Assembly: GCF_007750855.1 (NCBI RefSeq)
Contig: NZ_CP036291.1
Span: 1,922,001-1,986,000, forward strand
Direction: 5' to 3'
DNA: 64,000 bases
Origin: Pirellulimonas nuda
GTDB lineage: Bacteria > Planctomycetota > Planctomycetia > Pirellulales > Lacipirellulaceae
The position numbers and the translations under genes are program-made. The notes under the pieces were generated by a model. The model made no database searches and was not told where the DNA came from. It worked only from the letters and a program-made list of their open reading frames with translations. Of this stretch, positions 60,651 through 64,000 are shown piece by piece (positions within the stretch are counted from its first letter, which is position 1; each line of letters starts with the position of its first letter).

Positions 60651-61757
60651 ATGATTGTTGGTGTGCCGCGGGAAGTGAAGCCGGACGAGTACCGCGTAGC
60701 GATGTTGCCGGTGGGGGTCGAGGAACTCACCCTCCGCGGTCACCGGGTGCTGATGGAGCGGGGCGCCGGGGATGGATCGGGGCTCACGGACGACGACTAC
60801 GCTTCGGTGGGCGCCGAGCTGGTGGACAGCCCGCAGGAGGTTTTCTCCGGCGCCGACCTGGTGGTGAAGGTCAAAGAGCCGATGCCGCAAGAATGGCCGC
60901 TGATCCGGCCGGGGCAGGCGCTGTTTACCTATTTTCACTTTGCCGCCAGCCGAGAGCTGACCGAAGCGATGATGCGTTCGCGGGCGACGTGCGTCGCCTA
61001 CGAGACGCTCTCCGACGACCAGGGACGCCTGCCGCTGCTGACGCCGATGAGCGAGGTCGCGGGGCGGATGAGCGTGCAGGAGGGCGCCAAGTACCTTGAG
61101 CGGCCCCAGATGGGGCGTGGGATCTTGCTCGGCGGGGTGCCGGGGGTGGCGCCGGCCCATATCGTCATCTTGGGCGGGGGGGTCGTCGGGGCCAACGCGG
61201 CCCGGATCGCCGCCGGATTCCAGGCCAACGTGGCGCTGCTGGACATCAACATGGACCGGCTGCGCTACCTGGACGACATCATGCCTCCGAACGTGGACGT
61301 GCTGTTCAGCGACCGTCACACCATCCGCCGGCAGTTGCAGCGGGCCGACCTGGTGGTGGGGGCCGTGCTGATCCCGGGCGCCAAGGCGCCCCGGCTGGTC
61401 GAACGCGAGGACCTGGCGCAGATGCAGCCCGGAGCGGTGATCATTGACGTAGCGATCGACCAAGGGGGCTGCATGGCCACCAGCCGGCCCACGTCGCACG
61501 CGGAGCCCACCTACATCGTCGACGACGTGGTGCACTACTGCGTCACCAACATGCCGGGGGCCGTCGGACGGACCAGCACCTTCGCGTTGTGCAACGTGAC
61601 GCTGCCATGGGTACTGGAGCTGGCCGGCCGCGGTGTCGAGCAGGCGGCCCGGTCCCTCAAGCCGGTGGCGCGGGCCGTGAACATCTTCAACGGTGAAATC
61701 ACCAACCGAGCGGTGGCGGACACGTTTGGGCTGGAGTTCGCGGATCACTTCGCGTAG
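60651..61757 (+). CDS. ald: Alanine dehydrogenase
   Basis: The 368-residue enzyme interconverts L-alanine and pyruvate plus ammonia with NAD. The start MIVGVPREVKPDEYRVAMLP is characteristic. Catalytic Lys is in LVVKVKEPMPQEW, catalytic His in LFTYFHFAASREL, and the NAD site in IVILGGGVVGANAARIAAGF. It ends with the usual GEITNRAVADTFG. It is monocistronic and convergent with the ABC1-kinase gene (18-nt gap). Confidence 0.96.
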   Translation: MIVGVPREVKPDEYRVAMLPVGVEELTLRGHRVLMERGAGDGSGLTDDDYASVGAELVDSPQEVFSGADLVVKVKEPMPQEWPLIRPGQALFTYFHFAASRELTEAMMRSRATCVAYETLSDDQGRLPLLTPMSEVAGRMSVQEGAKYLERPQMGRGILLGGVPGVAPAHIVILGGGVVGANAARIAAGFQANVALLDINMDRLRYLDDIMPPNVDVLFSDRHTIRRQLQRADLVVGAVLIPGAKAPRLVEREDLAQMQPGAVIIDVAIDQGGCMATSRPTSHAEPTYIVDDVVHYCVTNMPGAVGRTSTFALCNVTLPWVLELAGRGVEQAARSLKPVARAVNIFNGEITNRAVADTFGLEFADHFA

Positions 61758-61775
61758 CGCCCCCTCGGGCCGCGG

Positions 61776-63446
61776 TTACTTCCGCTTGGGTTTGTCGCGC
61801 TCGAGTCGGCCGCTCTTGCCGATCGCGTGCAGCACCCGTGCGCCCAGGTACCCGCTCAGCAGGAACCCGACTGCGCCCGGAGCGGATACGCCGTAGAGCG
61901 GCCACACGTTGCGGCTCAGCAGCAGCGACGCGCCCAGGAACAGCGCGCTGCTCATCATGCCGAGCACCAAGCGGTTGACGCTCGGCTCGAGGCCTCGGTG
62001 GTCGAGGTGGACGTCGAAGGTGCCCGACTCAACCTGCTGCAAGATCGCCCGCAGGCGGCGCGGCGCCACCTCCACCAACTGCTCGACCTCGCTGTAGATG
62101 CGGGCCGCTTTGCGGAACTGCCGCATCGGGGAGAGCCGCTGGCGGATCATCCGGCGTTGGTGGGCGCCGATGATGTCGAGCAGGGAAAAGTCGGGCGAGA
62201 GCAGCCGCGACGTCCCTTCCAGCATCACCACAAGCTTGACCAGCATCGCCACGGGCGAGGGGAGCATGATGTGGTATTTGCGGATGATCCGCACCAGCTC
62301 TAGCAGCGCCTCGGACAGGGCGAACCCGCCCACGCTCTGCGATCCGTAGAACTCGATGAAGTCGTCCAGGTCGACCGCCAACGCCTCTTCGTCTAGGTTC
62401 GGCGGGGCGGAGCCGACACGGGCAACCAGACGCGCTAGCTGCGTTGCGTCCTGCATGTTCACCGCGATGAGCATGTCCTCGAGGTCCTCGCGGAGCCGCT
62501 CGCCGAGCCGACCGACCATGCCGAAATCCAGCAGGCCGATCACGCCGCCCGGCATCGCCAGCAGGTTTCCCGGGTGCGGGTCGGCGTGGTAGGCGCCGTA
62601 GCGGAAGACCATCTCCAGGAACACGTCCGCCCCGTCGCGCGCCAGTTTCTGCACGCACACCCCTTCGACCTCCGAGAGCCGAGGGTCGGAGAACTTCCGC
62701 CCCTCGAGCCACTGGAGCGTGAGCACACGCCGCGTCGAGAGCTCCGGGTAGACGCGTGGGATGCAGAGCCGCGGGTCGCCCCGGAAGTAGCCCGCGAACT
62801 GCTCGATCCGGCGACGCTCGTGCTTGAAGTCGAGCTCCCGGCGGATCGTCTTCTGAAACTCGACGGCCGTCGCCGCGGGGCGGTAGGCGGCCAGCTCCGG
62901 CACGCGTTCGGCTAGTTGCCCGAGGCCAACCAGGATCTCGGTGTCCACCATCACCCGCTGCTGGATGCTGGTGTGCTGCACCTTCACGGCGACGTCGTCT
63001 CCCGCGAGCGTCCGCGCGCGGTGCACCTGGCCGATGGACGCGGAAGCGATGGGCGTCGGGTCGAACTCGGCGAACGCCTCTTCAATGGTCTTGCCGAGGT
63101 CGTCCTCGATGGTTTGGCGGATCTGGTCGGCGGGGTCGCTGGCGGCGTCGGATTGCAGCTTCGAGAGCTCGGCCGCCAGCTCCGGCCCCACCAGGTCGGG
63201 GCGCGTGCTGAGGATCTGGCCAAGTTTTACGAACGTGGGCCCGAGCTCTTCGAGCGCCAGGCGGATCCGCGCGTCGCGGCTTAGCTTGTGGGCCGACTCT
63301 TCTTCGCGGCCGCCAAACAGCATCCCGGACAGGGGCAGCTCGAATCCGCTGAACAGGTTCGCCAGCCCGTGCCGGCTGAGGACCTGCACGATCTCCCGCC
63401 AGCGATTGAGGTTTCGGTAGATCTGGGGGATCGAGGTGATCTTCAT
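61776..63446 (-). CDS. ABC1/UbiB-family atypical kinase with C-terminal membrane helices
   Basis: In this 556-residue protein, the UbiB/COQ8 family signature includes the KxGQ motif (FVKLGQILSTRPDLVG) and ASIGQVHRARTLAGDDVAVKVQ, in which the Ala-rich loop precedes the ATP-binding Lys. EFQKTIRRELDFKHE and the catalytic/metal segments YHADPHPGNLL and GLLDFGMVG also fit. Two hydrophobic helices close the protein (LGMMSSALFLGASLLL; YGVSAPGAVGFLLSGYLGAR). The family supports ubiquinone or other isoprenoid-lipid metabolism; planctomycetes usually use menaquinone, so the role is uncertain. ATG 63446 is used over a longer upstream frame that runs into a repeat. Confidence 0.9.
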   Translation of the reverse strand: MKITSIPQIYRNLNRWREIVQVLSRHGLANLFSGFELPLSGMLFGGREEESAHKLSRDARIRLALEELGPTFVKLGQILSTRPDLVGPELAAELSKLQSDAASDPADQIRQTIEDDLGKTIEEAFAEFDPTPIASASIGQVHRARTLAGDDVAVKVQHTSIQQRVMVDTEILVGLGQLAERVPELAAYRPAATAVEFQKTIRRELDFKHERRRIEQFAGYFRGDPRLCIPRVYPELSTRRVLTLQWLEGRKFSDPRLSEVEGVCVQKLARDGADVFLEMVFRYGAYHADPHPGNLLAMPGGVIGLLDFGMVGRLGERLREDLEDMLIAVNMQDATQLARLVARVGSAPPNLDEEALAVDLDDFIEFYGSQSVGGFALSEALLELVRIIRKYHIMLPSPVAMLVKLVVMLEGTSRLLSPDFSLLDIIGAHQRRMIRQRLSPMRQFRKAARIYSEVEQLVEVAPRRLRAILQQVESGTFDVHLDHRGLEPSVNRLVLGMMSSALFLGASLLLSRNVWPLYGVSAPGAVGFLLSGYLGARVLHAIGKSGRLERDKPKRK

Positions 63447-63569
63447 CAGAACGGCGTCGTAGGGCTCTCGAAGGGTCGCGCGAATGCGGAAGACGGACGC
63501 GGAGGATGGACCTCCTTTATCGTAGTCAATGCGGGTACACAGCGTGTCCCCAAGCAAAACGCGATAGCC

Positions 63570-63628
63570 GCCGACTTACGGTCGGCCCGTTTGAGGGCAG
63601 TTCGTGGACGCGCCGACCGTAGGTCGGC
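63570..63628. repeat. Inverted repeat, family 3 (GCCGACCTACGGTCGGC type)
   Basis: GCCGACTTACGGTCGGC (63570-63586) and GCCGACCGTAGGTCGGC (63612-63628) are complementary at 16 of 17 positions around a 25-nt loop. Each arm is also self-complementary (GCCGAC/GTCGGC). It lies in the divergent gap between the ABC1-kinase gene and the PQQ-protein gene; the rest of the gap holds their promoters. Confidence 0.8.
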
Positions 63629-63737
63629 TGCTAATAGGCGTTTTCGCGGTCCTTCCTGGTCGCTTGACCGCCCATGGGGTTGCTGTTCAGACTTTACCAC
63701 TACCACCCTCCCCACCCGCACGACCACGCTATCCGCC

Positions 63738-64000
63738 ATGAAGCACTTATCCTTGCTTGCTTTGATGCTGACATGCGTCCCCACGATGGCCGAAGACTGG
63801 CCCCAATGGCGAGGCGCCCACCACGACGGCGTGTCGGCTGCTAAGGGCGTGGCCACGACCTGGGGCTCCGACGAGAACATCGCGTGGCGACTCCCCCTGC
63901 CGGGCCCCGCCGGCTCGACCCCCGTGGTCGCGGGGGGCAGGGTTTTCTTAACGAGCGTCGACGAGGCCGACCTGGTGCTGCTCGCCTTCTCGACCGACGG
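63738..64000 (+). CDS. PQQ-binding-like beta-propeller protein, 5' part
   Basis: The frame opens at ATG 63738 and runs off the right edge; 87 residues are visible. A signal peptide (MKHLSLLALMLTCVPTMA) is followed by EDWPQWRGAHHDGVS, the hallmark WPQWRG start of planctomycetal PQQ-repeat (BamB-like) exported proteins. The first blade follows (IAWRLPLPGPAGSTPVVAGG). Function in this group is mostly unknown; binding of ligands or redox chemistry is possible. Confidence 0.88.
   Translation, partial: MKHLSLLALMLTCVPTMAEDWPQWRGAHHDGVSAAKGVATTWGSDENIAWRLPLPGPAGSTPVVAGGRVFLTSVDEADLVLLAFSTD

Overview
The window is chromosomal DNA from a GC-rich bacterium, most likely a member of the Planctomycetota, order Pirellulales (a Lacipirellulaceae-like marine lineage is my best guess). 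The reasons are: two secreted formylglycine-type sulfatases and a secreted GH2 enzyme, a PEP-CTERM protein, very Ala/Pro-rich lipoproteins, a PQQ-type beta-propeller gene at the right edge, a HINT-domain exported protein of the kind common in planctomycetes, scattered long palindromic intergenic elements, and housekeeping genes in short, loosely organised transcription units. There is no phage, integrase, transposase, CRISPR array or plasmid gene. The window reads as core plus niche genome rather than an island.

Layout. 1-4400: minus-strand unit pyrF - comEC - TPR membrane protein (cut by the left edge). 4520: tRNA-Pro(GGG). 4733-7818: a three-gene type III polyketide synthase cluster (methyltransferase - FAD oxidoreductase - PKS). 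7972-13899: UPF1-like helicase, lipoprotein alpha/beta hydrolase, secreted heme peroxidase with a PEP-CTERM anchor. 14442-20956: sugar-acid and sulfated-glycan catabolism (Gfo/Idh/MocA oxidoreductase, LarA-family nickel-pincer epimerase/racemase, uronate isomerase, SDR reductase, sulfatase). 20996-27265: NDH-2-like flavoprotein, an unusually long TolC-family lipoprotein, and a convergent exported protein with a C-terminal HINT domain. 27348-35959: GH2 glycosidase, second sulfatase, MacAB-like efflux triplet, membrane protein, cyclopropane-fatty-acid-synthase-like methyltransferase.

36380-46161: lineage-specific lipoprotein and small proteins, two c-di-GMP-type proteins (one degenerate GGDEF, one HD-PAS-GGDEF with an extra C-terminal domain), RlmKL, Fe/Mn superoxide dismutase and a membrane protein. 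46256-52594: housekeeping (gltX, a vWA membrane protein, fabD, rpmF, ruvB). 52780-55997: a large membrane protein and an ABC ATPase with no permease in sight. 56288-60251: a small stress/envelope group (DUF1328 protein, small anchored protein, PA2169/DUF2383 four-helix bundle, Dps), then a sigma54-type response regulator and an HPt protein. 60379-64000: tRNA-Asp(GTC), alanine dehydrogenase, ABC1/UbiB-type kinase, and the start of a PQQ-repeat protein.

Between genes there are at least five distinct families of large inverted-repeat elements (7871, 15526 and 17059, 36063, 54917, 63570). The most interesting leads are the LarA homologue inside a uronate cluster flanked by related repeats, the HINT protein with intact splicing-type ends but only a 16-residue tail, the heptamer repeat that supplies the stop codon of a gene, and an intrinsic terminator with no gene upstream (14208-14232) that may mark a small RNA.
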